A DNA stretch of 64,000 nucleotides from Rosa chinensis (Eukaryota; Streptophyta; Magnoliopsida; Rosales; Rosaceae): contig NC_037088.1 of NCBI RefSeq assembly GCF_002994745.2, positions 64,808,397 through 64,872,396 on the forward strand, given 5' to 3'. Below, piece after piece: positions 45,198-56,735 of this stretch. The translations under genes were made by a program, and so were the position numbers. The notes under the pieces were generated by a model. The model worked only from the letters and a program-made list of their open reading frames with translations. It was not told where the DNA came from and did not search any database. Within the stretch, counting starts at the first letter, position 1, and each line of letters begins with the position of its first letter.

Positions 45198-45900
45198 CTT
45201 CCCTTGACCTTTCTTTTCTCAAGCGCCGCTAGCGCCCTACCTTTTTATCAACGTATCTATACCTCTATAGAACCCTATTTTTTTGGGTTTAGTTTTTTTT
45301 TTTTTTTTACTTTGTCAACGTATTTAAAGATTAATTTCAGTTTACCCCCTGAGGTTTGGGGTGTCATCATTTCACCCCCTCTACTTTCAATTTTGAATTT
45401 TTACTCCCTCAACTTTCTAATTTCAATCAACCGTGTCTAATTTCTACTATTCCGTCCAAATTGGACGTTAAGTTTGACTTTTGAGGGCTAAAATTATCAT
45501 TTTAATATAAAAAATTTAATAAAATAAAATAATAATAAATTTTCTGTTTTTTAGTTTTTTTTTTTTTGCTTCAACCTATACACCACAAGTTATAATATGT
45601 TTATAAAAACAAAAAAATACTATAGGTGGTTGAAAGTCACTGGCTGGTTACGATATTTGTAATATCTCTCCGATAAAGTGAAGAATTTTAGGATATATCC
45701 CCAATAAAGTGAATAAATATTTGTAAAAAATAATTTTACACTTTATCTGTAAATAAATATCTGTATATCCCCAATAAAGTGAAGAAGTATATGTGTAAAA
45801 TCATTTCTGGTCTACGAAATTTGTGATATATCTCTAATAAAGTGTAAAATCAAAGGGAAATGATGGAAAAGGTCATATTAGAATATGAAATGATAAAAAT
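45198..45900 (-). promoter_or_regulatory. Upstream region of kelch-like gene B
   Basis: Copy of 39574-40262. Homology stops abruptly at about 45900, where the gene-fragment region begins. Confidence 0.5.
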
Positions 45901-46107
45901 GTCACCTAGTTTTCCACTTGATAAAAATGTCCATAATGAATTGTTAGTAATATTAACTTAGTCCCTATGAATAATAAGGTGATGTTAAAAAAGGTCAGTA
46001 TTTAATTTTTTTGATTTCCATTTTGCCCTTAAAGCCAACTTTCTCTCTCTACCTTCAGTATCTTCTTCTTCTCCTCCACACAAAGACACAGACCTCGAGA
46101 TAGTGTG

Positions 46108-46250
46108 AATGGCGAAGAACAACGCGTCTTTGGAATCGGTGTACAAGTTCTTGAAGCGGTGACGACTCGCCGGTAATCGGATCCCTCCAGATCGTTCAGC
46201 TCAGCTCCTCTACTTCCTCTCCCTTCGATCTCATCACGTAAGCAACATAC
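46108..46250 (+). pseudogene. First-exon-like fragment, unidentified
   Basis: After a pyrimidine-rich leader the frame starts MAKNNASLESVYKFLKR and stops at once. The GC-rich sequence and a GTAAGC donor-like site (46239) suggest a damaged first exon. Family not recognised. Confidence 0.3.
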
Positions 46251-47166
46251 TCATCTCTTGCCGGCGATTCGAATTTCAAAACCCTCGCTTATCCACTCTC
46301 GCTTGCTGCAACGTCGTTTCGAATCGGCGCGCTTTCGATAGGAGTCGTCATCGTCGGCTCCACTTCACACCACCATGCCTCGTGCCACTTAGAAAAGAAA
46401 AGCGCCACCATCGACTTCTGCCTCCATCACAGTGATGACAGACCAATCACATCCCGCCACCTCGAATTCGGTATCTACGGAGGAGAAGCCGCTGCCAATA
46501 CCGGCTGTAGCCTATTTGATGCATACGTAAACAAGACCTTGGATATGATTGAGGGTTTTTTATTCGGGTTTGTGATTGGTGGTTTTTGCAGGTATTTTTG
46601 TATTGGTGAGCAAGATGGACAGTAAGAGGCATAATACCATTGAAGAAACTTAGAAATGGTCCCCAGGTCACCAAATTTGTATTCCTGTATATTTACACTT
46701 TCATCAATTTTCAGCTCAAGCTTTATAATCATAGCCGAGAAAGGAATGAATTGTTTAATGAGAAAAAGAGTTTGATGTTTATGTTGACTGGTGGTAATGG
46801 ATTGAAATGGGTTGTGGGTGCCGTCAATTGGAACTATCTATATAGTGCTAATATACATTGTAACTTAATGGTTGGTTGCGATTTCGTGGAGCATATTTGT
46901 AGCTTTAGATTTGATATACAATGTCATAGTGTTCAGTTTTTTGTTTGTCTTATATGTTTGCAGACTTGGAATTAAGTTTAGTTCTGTTAGTGTAGAACAG
47001 TGAGTAAGAGTTTGTTTTTAAGTGAAATTATGTTTACCATAGTGGTTTAGATTATGGAAAATCATACATGAGGAGAAAAAGAAGTACAATGATCTTGATT
47101 TCTACTCTTGCATCTTTGTAGGGATCACTATGAGCTGAGAAGAGTAATGGTGCTAAACATATTCCA

Positions 47167-47322
47167 ATGAGTGAGCTGATGGATGGGTCTGAACCGACTG
47201 TTGAGATAAAAATAAAGACATTGGATCGTAAACCTATACTCTTAAAGAGCATAAAGAGGTACGTACTCTTGCAACAGCGGCTAATATGTAGAGAAATAGT
47301 TCTTAAAGAGGTACTATTATAG
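47167..47322 (+). pseudogene. Ubiquitin-like domain fragment (BAG6/scythe-like), 51 codons
   Basis: MSELMDGSEPTVEIKIKTLD is followed, after a gap relative to the family, by LQQRLICREIVLKEVLL. Plant BAG6-like proteins have 'TVEIKIKTLDSQTYTLRV' and 'EQQRLICRGKVLKDDQLL' at the same places. The middle of the ubiquitin fold (about 20 residues) is missing and the frame ends in a stop. It is a dead fragment. Confidence 0.7.
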
Positions 47323-48719
47323 CTTTTGTTTGATTTGAGGAAGGTCTAGAGTAACCACATTCTTGAAAAGTTTTAATGATTAATATAAAGAAACCCTTTA
47401 TATTTTAGCGATGTAACATGAAGGGTAAAGCTTCTCTTCTCATTGATTATGCAAAGGTTTAGAAAACAATTTGTGAAGATAGCAAAATATAAGGGTATGA
47501 GTTGATCTTGGTGTTGTTTGATGTTAGAAAGGGTTTAGTGAAACATGAATTACTGTGAAGATAATACGTGGATGAGCCTCCTCAAAACCTCTTTGTAGTG
47601 CTAGATATGCAAAAGCTCAATTTTTGGCCTTTCTGATTTCTACTATTGTCTGCAGAAGTAATTTCTTGCACGGAGAGCACTTCTCATGGGCGGTGTCATG
47701 AAGGTGCATATTGTGATCTAAATTAAATCATGCTTTGTTCTATCTTCACATTCTATTGATAATATTATGATTATTCTCTAACTTTTCACATATAATGGGA
47801 TGCAGGGACTTGTTCATGTGACAGATTGTGGTATTTTTCTCAAGGTTAGTGTTAATGTTATTTTGAACCTTATGTCTGATGTATCCTTTTTTGGTCCTCC
47901 CCATCTCGCCTGCATGTGAAGTAAAATGATTGTTTATGAATTATAATATGCCTCTGAATGAACAGGGAAACACTATTGAGCAATGGAGCAAATGTGTGTA
48001 TTAAAGCCAATGAACCAGTCCTCGGTAGTTTACTTTCTCATTACAAGTTTATGCTGCTTGCTAAGATCTGTCATGTTTGATTTCATTATCTGATGGTGTT
48101 CGATATGGTGATTGGTGGTTGTTTGGCTTTCAATGAGAGTTGGAGTACAAGGATAACGGCTCCACCAACAACACAGTTATGGATTGGATTCATGGCTCGA
48201 GTTACTGAACTAATTTTAGCAACTTTCTATTTAAAAAGTCAACTTTCTGACTTCCTTGGGGGAGATTGCTCATGTCCAAATGAAGGAGGGTGCTTAGGTC
48301 TGCAAAGGACCCTGGAATGATCCATAAATTATGAAGTATGATTTTAGTGGAGTAATGTTACTGTCACAAATATTGATACTTGAGATATCAATACTTTGAA
48401 CTAATAGGTGGATGTATTACGGGCTTTTATTGCCAAAAAATTTGCATCATTACTCATATCACTTGTATTTTGCAACTTGTACATATGGGATTATTTCTGT
48501 TGATGGCATATTCACCCTTATTTCTGTTGAGATTATTATTCATTTTTGTTGTGGATGAGGGAAGATTAACAATGCTAAACTTGTTAGTTGTTATGTTATT
48601 TGGCTTCCATTTTATAAAGGCGTAAAGTTTACTCCATGATATATAAGTTGTTGACAAATATTGTAGCTGTAATGTACATATTAATGTACACACAAGTGAA
48701 CATGTATATGATAATTTTT
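47323..48719. other. Intron-like AT-rich sequence with short exon-like pieces
   Basis: Several acceptor/donor-like sites (for example TCTGCAG at 47650) flank short open pieces, and a 75-codon frame occurs at 48093-48320 (MVFDMVIGGCLAFNESW). None is recognisable. Confidence 0.3.
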
Positions 48720-50215
48720 TAGTGACATCCTGTGACTTGGCCAGTGACATGCAATATGACATGGCCAATGATAATGACTTGATCAATTCAGAAGATGCCT
48801 AAAACTTGAATTGCTGTAAAGAGTCTATAAAAATAATGTTTCATTAAGAAAAACTAAACACAACAGTTACACGATAAAAAGATATAAAAACTAATTGATC
48901 TAATAAGCTCGAGTTTACAATTGGCCAGTGACAAAGCCTATGGCATGAATAGTAACTTGACCAGGAATTGACAATAACTTGATCAGAAATTGACAGTGAC
49001 ATAGTAAGTGACATGCAACTTGCTTAGTGACATGGTCAATGACTTTGTAGGTGACTTGAGGTTAACAATAACTTAACCAATGACATAGCCAGTGACATGT
49101 GGCCAGTAACTTGGCTAGGAATTGACAACGATGTCACAGGCCAGCTAGTGATCTGGCCAGTGAAGTCACAGGCCATGTCAATGACAACGTCAGTGACATG
49201 GTCAGTCACATACATTGTAAGTGACATGACCAGTTACATAATCAGTTACTTGGTTAGTGACATGGTCAGTTACTTAGTTAGTGACATGTGATTAACAGTG
49301 ACTTGGCTATCAACTTATGACTTGGCTACTGATAGTTACTTGGTTAGTGACATAATCAGTTACTTAATTAGTGATATGTGATTAACAATGACTTGGCTAT
49401 TAACATGTGACTTGGCTACTGACAGTTACTTGGTTAGTGACATGGTCAGTTACTTACTTGGTTAGTGACATGGTCAGTTACTTAGTTAGTGACTTGGCTA
49501 TCAACTTATGACTTGTGACTTGGTTAGTGATATGGTCAGTTACTTACTTGGTTAGTGACATGGTTAGTTACTTAGTTAGTGACATGTGATTAACAGTGAC
49601 TTGGCTATCAACTTGTGACTTGTGACTTGGTTAGTGACATGATCAGTTACTTACTTGGTTAGTGACATGGTCAGTTACTTAGTTAGTGACATGTGATTAA
49701 CATAGACTTGGCTATTAACTTGTGACTTGGCTACTGACAGTTACTTGGTTAGTGACATGGTCAGTTACTTAATTAGTGACATGTGATTAACAATGACTTG
49801 GCTATTAACATGTGACTTGGCTACTGACAGTTACTTGGTTAGTGACATGTGATTAACAGTGACTTGGCTATCAACTTGGCTACTGACAGTTACTTGGTTA
49901 GTGACATGGTCAGTTACTTAGTTAGTGACTTGATCAGGGATTGATAGTGACTTGGCCAATGATTGACAGTGACATAGTCAATAACTTTACCAGTAACTTG
50001 TAATTAACAGTGACTTTACTAGTGATTGACAGTGACATAATAAGTGACTTTTCGTATGACTTGATGAGGTTAACAGTAACTAGGCGCTTGAGCTGGCCAA
50101 TGACTTCACTAGCCAGTGACTTGGTCAGTGGCGTGTATAACAGTGACATGCAATGTGACTTGGTTAATAATTGGTTAGTGACGTGTATGACAGTGACATG
50201 CAATGTGTATAACAA
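48720..50215. repeat. Minisatellite of GTGACNTGG / CAGTTACTTNGTTA units
   Basis: Dozens of 10- to 24-bp units built from TTAGTGACATGGTCAGTTAC and GTGACTTGGCTATCAACTTG. In 49240-49930 they form a higher-order repeat of roughly 90-115 bp. Edges (48720-49090 and 49930-50215) are more diverged, as expected for a locally homogenised array. Both strands carry chance ORFs rich in Met, Ser, Val and Thr. Confidence 0.95.
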
Positions 50216-50947
50216 TAGTATTTATCAATCAAGATGAAAATCACCCACACAAAAGTGGCTCAAAATATCCAATTCTTTCCATTCATTTGCGATACTTGAA
50301 AACTGGAAGCAACTCCTAACATATGATAGCAATAGTAATAGGGGAGGGATTTATGTAGCAAAAAATGACACCCTCAAAGCACAGAAACTCTAGCTTCAAC
50401 TGAAAATCTAATCCAAAAAAGGTTCTGATGCTAAAATACAAATTTACCCACTAAAGCAACAAGCACAATTTTATTTGTCTACAACTAAACATTCATCAAA
50501 TTGAAACTGACACAAGTATTACATACTGAACGAAGCTAAACCCAGCAAGAGTGTGATTATCAGGAGTAATGAAGATTGGAGATAAGAGCAGATCTGCAGC
50601 CATTACAGGTAGAGACAAGCTCTTTAAAAGCTTCCATGTTCTTGCTTTTAGGGAATTGGGTTGTGCTCTTGCTTCACTGCACACTTTAAACAATATGGTA
50701 GCAACATGAAATTAGGCATTCGTGCATTAGATGTAAGTGTCATATACTTTAGTTTTACTTCCCATGCCCAACAAACAAGATAATCAATCTACTTTACCTT
50801 ACCTGCCACAAATTCATCAAAATGTGAAGAGTGATGTAGGGCTGGGAAAAGTACATAACCACATCACTGCTCATGAGGATTTGTTTATGAAACATGCAAC
50901 TACGTACAAACCAAACTATAATAAAAGTAATCAAGAGATAAATTTAC
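50216..50947. other. No clear gene
   Basis: Minus-strand frame 50693-50496 (ending in SPIFITPDNHTLAGFSFVQYV) may be another captured piece. It is not recognised. Confidence 0.25.
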
Positions 50948-51036
50948 CATGATGCTCCCATATCTACTGGACAACCAAATGAGTAATCAGTATGAAACCG
51001 GCCACCAAGTCTATCTCTTGATTCGAGGAATGTCCC
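50948..51036 (-). pseudogene. Polyamine oxidase exon fragment (89 nt)
   Basis: Between TTTTTCAG and GTAAAT, the exon reads [20 protein letters not shown] followed by [10 protein letters not shown]. Plant FAD-dependent polyamine oxidases (PAO2-4 group) have '[30 protein letters not shown]' here, the FAD-binding 'RDRxGGR' region. Both splice sites look good, but no neighbouring PAO exon was found on either side, so it is an isolated captured exon. Confidence 0.8.
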
Positions 51037-51292
51037 CTGAAAAATGATAACGAGAATAATTTAAGAAGCCGGCAATTACAATTTTTCCATTAGTCAAGTT
51101 CATCAAGAGCATGTGAGACACTTACGGAATTAGTACAACCACTTTAGTCATGGCCCTGATACTTTATGGACCATTTTACTATAACTAGACCTAAAGTCCG
51201 TCCTTTCTCACATATGATGAAACAAATCCAACTAGAGTCATGTAGATAGCAATTCATGCTAAACCAACAAATATACCAAGAAGATGTCTGAC

Positions 51293-51346
51293 CTGATTGG
51301 TACCTATAAGGTACAAATGAAAGCCAGTTAGTCCACCAACAATGCA
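51293..51346 (-). pseudogene. DHHC S-acyltransferase-like fragment
   Basis: Minus-strand frame CIVGGLTGFHLYLIGTNQ resembles the 'VGGLTxFHxYLIxTNQT' segment that follows the DHHC domain in plant protein S-acyltransferases. It overlaps the end of the FtsH-like exon in another frame. Short, so only moderately sure. Confidence 0.5.
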
Positions 51347-51396
51347 TGCCCTGACTCATGGTAGGCAACAGTGCGGCGTTCAAGCTTGCTAATAAC
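51343..51396 (-). pseudogene. FtsH protease exon fragment with zinc motif
   Basis: After ACATGCAG the exon reads VISKLERRTVAYHESGHA, matching plant mitochondrial FtsH3/FtsH10 at the start of the M41 peptidase domain, including the HExGH zinc-binding motif. The reading frame stops a few codons later, where the sequence switches to the acyltransferase-like piece. Confidence 0.75.
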
Positions 51397-51627
51397 CTGC
51401 ATGTTCAAAAAACAAGCACAAATAAAGAGAAAATAATAGAAACTTCAGGGATCACACCAATAAGCCCGCAAGAATAGACTATCTATACTAGTGAGGCTAG
51501 GAATCAAGAAACTTTCTTCCCCTTCCACTTACAAGAGAAGATGTGGACTCCAATGATCATTAAGCATGCAAAATGAGTCAACTGAAGATTAATACTCAAA
51601 TTATTTTCTTTTAAAACATATGTCCCT

Positions 51628-51903
51628 TCATGCAACACATATTATTATAGCAACCTGCTTATGGTTTTGGTGAAAAGCTTCAAGATGTGAAGAGAGAAGA
51701 GCAGTCGATTGCCAAAAAGAACACAGCCATGGTAAAACGCCAAAGTCAGTCGGAAGCTGGCGGCAGTGGTTGGTGAATTTGGCTAGAGGAGGGCTCTGAT
51801 TAGAGGCTGTAATTGTCGTCGGGTCCAAGCTCGAACGAAATCGGAATTCTCGAAGAGGACGCTGGAGTGGAGGAGGCCAAAACACACCATCAATTGCAGC
51901 CAA
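51628..51903 (-). pseudogene. Possible first exon, 91 codons
   Basis: MAAIDGVFWPPPLQRPLREF... continues to HQNHKQ, followed by a donor-like CAG|GTTGCT at about 51655. Joined to the FtsH-like exon downstream it would make a chimeric frame. The upstream 51904-52260 is a plausible leader. Protein not recognised. Confidence 0.3.
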
Positions 51904-52400
51904 AATGAACTAATTGCCTATAACAAAGAAACACATCATTGTCATCATCAAAAAGAAAATCACACAGAGCAAGGAAGCAGAAAGCTTAACATATTTGAAA
52001 AGGCAGAAGAAAAAATCTATGAAAGTGAACGAGCTTTGCATTGAAAACAAAACTTAAAAACAGAGGATTCTTAATCAACGAAGATGAAATGAGAAAGGAA
52101 TTCAGAAATTAGAAGGATTTCGATTAACAGATCTGAACGAGTGAGTGAAAAAAAGGAGAAAAAGGCGTCCTTATGGAGGGAGGACCAACTAGAGGAGGCG
52201 GCGGAAACGAGATCAGAGGGGACAAAATTGCAAACTGCAACTGTCGAATGTGAAATTAGAGAGGCCTAGCGTCTTGAAGTGAGTGCTTTCAGTGGCAGTT
52301 TTGTAATTATTTGTATTTTCAGTGTCATGTTGTTAATAGGTGACCTTAATTATCATGGAGATATTTGTGCATCCTGAATTATAATAAAGTACTTCAGAAT

Positions 52401-52769
52401 AATCTCTTTTATCATTAACCCTTATTAATATTAGTTAAGGTGGTTATATTCAATTAACTATCTCTCTAAATCTCCTAATATTAATTGTTATGAAACAAAT
52501 AAAATAAAAACTAAAGAAAACAAAGTTTAAGAAATCAATTACAAAGAAAGAGATAAATTGCATATTATAGAAAAAAGAGAAACATAATTAAAAAATAGAA
52601 AAAATAGAAAATTATTATGTCTTATTCAGGCGGGCCTAAAGGGCTCAAATGGGCCTGGCCGAAGGGTCGGGCCGGGTTTCATTCTCATGGCCCATTCCCT
52701 ACCCTATTTTTAAAAGGGTCGGGCCGGCCCGCCCTAATGCAAGGGTATGGCGGGGTATGGCGGGGGGTA
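52401..52769. other. No gene; GC-rich GGGCCGG tract at 52625-52770
   Basis: AT-rich sequence changes sharply into a stretch rich in GGGCCTGG/GGGTCGGGCCGG, probably part of another, unidentified repeat joined to the truncated LTR. Confidence 0.4.
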
Positions 52770-53404
52770 TCGGTTAGAGCTCTAGTTTGTCTGCCAAATG
52801 TTGAGTGACCTTATGAGGGTAACGGGGAGTGACTCATAAGTGTATAATATATATATGTGAGGGTGAGAAAGTATTGAGTGACCTTATGAGCGAAATTGAG
52901 AGTAACTCATATGTGTCTATATATATATATATATATATGTGAGAGTGAGAAAGTGATGAGATTTTGTGGTGATTGTTGTGATTGTGTTATTACTACAATT
53001 TCAATTGCTTGAGTTGAAATTGTTATATTAAATTTGTGCAATCCTTTCGTTTACTCATACGGGCTGTCAAGCTCACCGGGTTTGTGTTGTTGCAATCCCG
53101 GTACACAATATATATTTGTGTAGCGGGAAATCTTACAGGTCAGGAGAATCGAGGAGGTGATCAGGCTGCCTAGAGTAGTGGTATTTGAGTTACAGCATTA
53201 TTGTGAGTTTCGTTATGTTCATTTTGAACTTATCAATTTGGAAATTGTGATAATGTGCTGAAATAAGAAATTGAGGAGTTGGGTATTGTAATATTGAGTG
53301 GTGCGAGGCGTGTTACTCTGAAAGAAAATTTTAGATTGATATTTGTATTTGTAATTATTCATGTTTCGGATTTGAATTTCTTATTCAAAATTCGGGGCGT
53401 GACA
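52770..53404 (+). repeat. Truncated 5' LTR
   Basis: Direct repeat of 59725-60359, nearly identical, including two (AT)n stretches. The first ~1.6 kb of the LTR is missing. Confidence 0.92.
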
Positions 53405-55419
53405 GTTTGGTATCAGAGTGTAAGGTGCATATTTGGTGACGTGTCAATACCTTCCGAGTGATGGCCCGTCTGCAGCGGATCCCCATCGTATGCTCTTCGG
53501 TATTGGCTAAGTCATTGGGTATGCGTGAGTGTTGGGAGTTGTTTAGGCCGCTAGGTCGTTTTAGGAACGTGAATACCTTCCCTGTAGTATTGACTTGGTT
53601 AATATGGATTTGTATTAGACTTATACTGTGTTTTAAGTGTTATACTTGTATTAGCCAAGCATACTATACTTCTTAGGTGTTGGATATTCGAAAGGAGTAG
53701 TACTTAGGACCATGAGTTGTCATGGAGGTTCGTATCAGAATAAGTTCAGTTGCAGCGAGATATAATCTTTAAGGAATGGGAACCTCTAGATTTAATTCTG
53801 ATGAGTCAGTGAGAATTGTTTTATGGAAGTGGGGTTCTTTTTGTTGCTGAGGTGTTTGGTTGAAGGCATGATGTTGGCCTATGCACGTACCTTGTATGGT
53901 TACGAGTGTAAATTGATGGAAGTTTTGTCTTCTTAAGTTAGATGTACAAATGTTTTTGGATGGGATGTACGTATCAAGGATTAGGTATCTTGTTTTGTAT
54001 CGAGTTGTTTTAGTGGAGTTTGGAAATTGACTTGTGATACGTGTTTAATGCGGCTTTGAGGTAATTATACTCAAGATGATAGGAGTGTGAGAGATTATGA
54101 GACAGAATTCTCAAGACTATTTTGGTTTAGGAGACAAATTGATGCAAAGGGATGGCCGTGAAGTTTCAGCTGGGGCTGAATACTTTCCTTTAGTGTAATG
54201 TAACCATTTGTTAGAACTAACCATTTGTTAGAATTTATTTTGGTTAGAGTGTTAATCAGTGCATGAGATTCTTGACTCATGTGAAGTTTGTGAGTAGGGT
54301 TGTGGTTAGGGAAGAAATTATTGTGGTTAATTCTTCCTTGTGCTTTTAAGTTGTTAAGCAGGGTTTAAGGTGCGAGACCAGAGTTTTATTTTGTATTCGA
54401 TGGTTAGAGATGAGCAACCATTGTTGGGCTGTCGCTGAGTACTATAATTCCTTCCGAATCAGGATTGTTGTTAGAATTGGGACTAGTAGTAGTATTAGTG
54501 ATTCAGAAACTGAATCAAGTTGCGGGACGTGCCTTATATACGTAGTTGATGTTGCGAGCATTATTTTGGAACTATACTTTGCGATACACAAAGACAACTG
54601 GATTGGAAATCCTCCGTTTGGACACCTTGGTCTGTTGACCTGATTATGACTTGTGGTCATAGTTTTATTTAAGTAAAGGGAATTGATTTTGTGAATTAGT
54701 TTTCCTAAGTGTTGGATCGTAGTATGGAGATAGACTGAAGTGAATTTGAGGTTGTTTTGTGTTTTAGGTCTAAGTAAAGTTTTGCAATGGAGTTGATCTT
54801 GGTCGGTAATTAATGGAGAGATTAGAATCTACTCTCTGTAAATGATATTAGACGAGAGTGTGTTTCTGTCGTTATGGATGATAGGTGAATTTGGTTAAAT
54901 GCAATTTTGGGTATTGATTTTGGTGACATGGTTGGGTGTCCATAGTGTTTCAAGTGAATTACTATGTGATTTGGAGTTTGATTTGGATTCTGAATATTGA
55001 AATTATAGGGTTTGAATTGTGGTAAGTTGATGGAGCAATTGATTTATGAAATGGTTGAGATGTTATAAGATTGGTACGAGTAACTCTAAGGATGTGGGTC
55101 TTCCTAGTTAACTCAGGAAGTGTTTAGCTTTATTAGTTCCTAATTCTAGCGACGGAATTGTTTGTGTTTGGTTTGGCTAAGAGGATGCTAGCTAGACCAC
55201 TAAGTGACTTAATTGATTGTTAGGTTTTGAATGATTGTTTTTATTTACGTCATTCTGAACGATGCGTGCATCATAATCGGCTAAGGTTTTGATAATGTAT
55301 TGGATGACCAAGGTTCGATCCTTGGTGTCGTTGTTGGTTGTTTAAGGAAAAGACGACATGCATTCAATCTTATTGATTTAGTTAGATTACAAAATAAACA
55401 AACAGAGGACTACACTATT
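53405..55419 (+). other. Decayed interior left of the homeobox gene
   Basis: After the PBS a short frame (MARLQRIPIVCSSVLAKSLG, 53458-53676) sits where gag would start, but it ends after 72 codons and I see no gag or pol motif. A B-box-like GGTTCGATCC at 55311-55320 suggests another tRNA-like unit. The remainder is T/G-rich and non-coding. Confidence 0.5.
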
Positions 55420-56235
55420 CTAAGCTAGGTCAGCGGCTCCGAATGGATTGAGGCTGAGCTCAAGAGAAACGGGAGAGCCACTATTGTAACCGCCTGAGCC
55501 ACTGGAATAGTAACCAAATGCGCTACCTTCCTCGGATGTAGTCTTCGGGTTACCAAGGATGTCTACACCGTGCTCAGGGAACAGAGGAAGAGTCTCGACC
55601 TCCTGGTGATCTCCTCCTCGTTGCTCCATGAATGATTGTAACCCAAGGGTTAGATCGATCGATCCATCATCACCAGTAGAATCGGTGGAACCGAAGTTGA
55701 GATCTATGGATCTGCCACCGTCAGTAGAACTTGTGGATCCAAAATTGAGATCGAGAGATCCACCAACCCGAACGTTCCGAAATTCCTTCAACTTCTGCCT
55801 CTCACGAGCCTTGAGGTTCTGGAACCAAAAGAAGACGTTCTTGTCCTCGATCTGCCCATACGGTTTCAGATGAAGGCAGATTTCTTGAATCTGCTCTGGA
55901 GTTGGGCACTTGTAACCCTTGTCATAGTAGAGCCCCTGAAGGATTCTCAGTTGAGCTGGTGTGGGAGTCCACCGGTTAGTGGTTGGCCTGATAGGCGTGT
56001 TGGCACTACTCCCGGCTGCTTGGTTGCTTCCTCCCTCCTCGATGAGTTGCTGGGCTTGTAGTTCCATCTGTTGTTGGGTTTGAAGCTCCATCAGTTGTAG
56101 AGTTCGTGGTTCCATGGTGATGGGTTGAGGGGATGTGAAGATCGAAGAGTAAAGTTGTTGAGTGTTTGAGGGAGTTGTTGTTAAGGGGATTAAGGATGAT
56201 GATGGTGTGTTGGAGATCTGAAAGTTCAGAGGCAA
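55420..56235 (-). CDS. WUSCHEL-type (WOX) homeodomain protein, 271 aa, intronless
   Basis: WUS-clade WOX proteins are plant transcription factors of stem-cell niches and lateral organs. The homeodomain lies at about 88-150: RWTPTPAQLRILQGLYYDKG, then PTPEQIQEICLHLKPYGQIE and NVFFWFQNLKARERQK, with the extended loops of the WOX class. The WUS box TLPLFP is at 215-220 and a C-terminal EAR motif LELSL at 258-262. Extra repressor-like motifs LDLNF (161), IDLNF (178) and IDLTLGL (193) form a short internal repeat. A Gln-rich segment precedes the homeodomain. The frame is intact and has no intron, although WUS genes usually have introns. It sits antisense inside an LTR element. Which WOX member it derives from I cannot say. 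Confidence 0.92.
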   Translation of the reverse strand: MPLNFQISNTPSSSLIPLTTTPSNTQQLYSSIFTSPQPITMEPRTLQLMELQTQQQMELQAQQLIEEGGSNQAAGSSANTPIRPTTNRWTPTPAQLRILQGLYYDKGYKCPTPEQIQEICLHLKPYGQIEDKNVFFWFQNLKARERQKLKEFRNVRVGGSLDLNFGSTSSTDGGRSIDLNFGSTDSTGDDGSIDLTLGLQSFMEQRGGDHQEVETLPLFPEHGVDILGNPKTTSEEGSAFGYYSSGSGGYNSGSPVSLELSLNPFGAADLA

Positions 56236-56453
56236 GACGGGATTGAATCAACTAGATGGGAGAGAAGATCAGAAGAGAAGGATTGAATCGAAGAAGAAAG
56301 GATTGAGTTTTGAAAGAAGAGGAAAGCTGAAGAATTGAGAGAGAAGTATTGGAGATTTGAGAAGAGAAAGGCTGAAGAGTTGAGAGAGAATGGCTAAGCT
56401 CAGAAGAAATTTCTCTTCCTTTGGAGGGAACAGTCACTTTCTCAGAACGCACC

Positions 56454-56461
56454 TATTTATA
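56454..56461 (-). promoter_or_regulatory. TATA box for the WOX gene
   Basis: Minus strand CTCTATAAATAGGTGC, about 220 bases before the ATG. A pyrimidine-rich leader with CTCTCTCAA repeats (56240-56430) follows. This suggests the captured copy kept or gained a core promoter. Confidence 0.6.
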
Positions 56462-56735
56462 GAGCGAGGTGAACAGATCTCCACCGTTGGATGGACGATC
56501 GCTGTGATTCATTCTACGCGTTGGATTAAAGTCGCCCTGAAACCCGGAAAAGTTGTTGACGCGTGTAGAGCGCGTAGGGGGACAGGAGGGATCTCGAGGC
56601 GCTGTGGCAGACAGCTTTAGCCGAAAGAAGATTTGACTGCCGTAAATCACGGAAGGGATAAGCCGTGACACAAGTGGGCCGTACTTGGGCCTGTCTCGGA
56701 TCAAGACCATCACTGTAGCTGTGGGTGGAGGCCTG

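Larger units (their letters stand above)
45900..52400. other. Patchwork of host-gene fragments around a minisatellite
   Basis: Pieces of at least three, probably four, unrelated genes lie here with intron-exon borders but no complete gene. They are ubiquitin-like (47167-47322, +), polyamine oxidase (50948-51036, -), FtsH (51343-51396, -) and a DHHC acyltransferase-like piece (51293-51346, -). First-exon-like GC-rich segments occur near both edges (46030-46450, + and 51650-52260, -). This is the pattern made by Pack-MULEs or Helitrons. I could not find matching terminal repeats or a target duplication. Confidence 0.6.
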
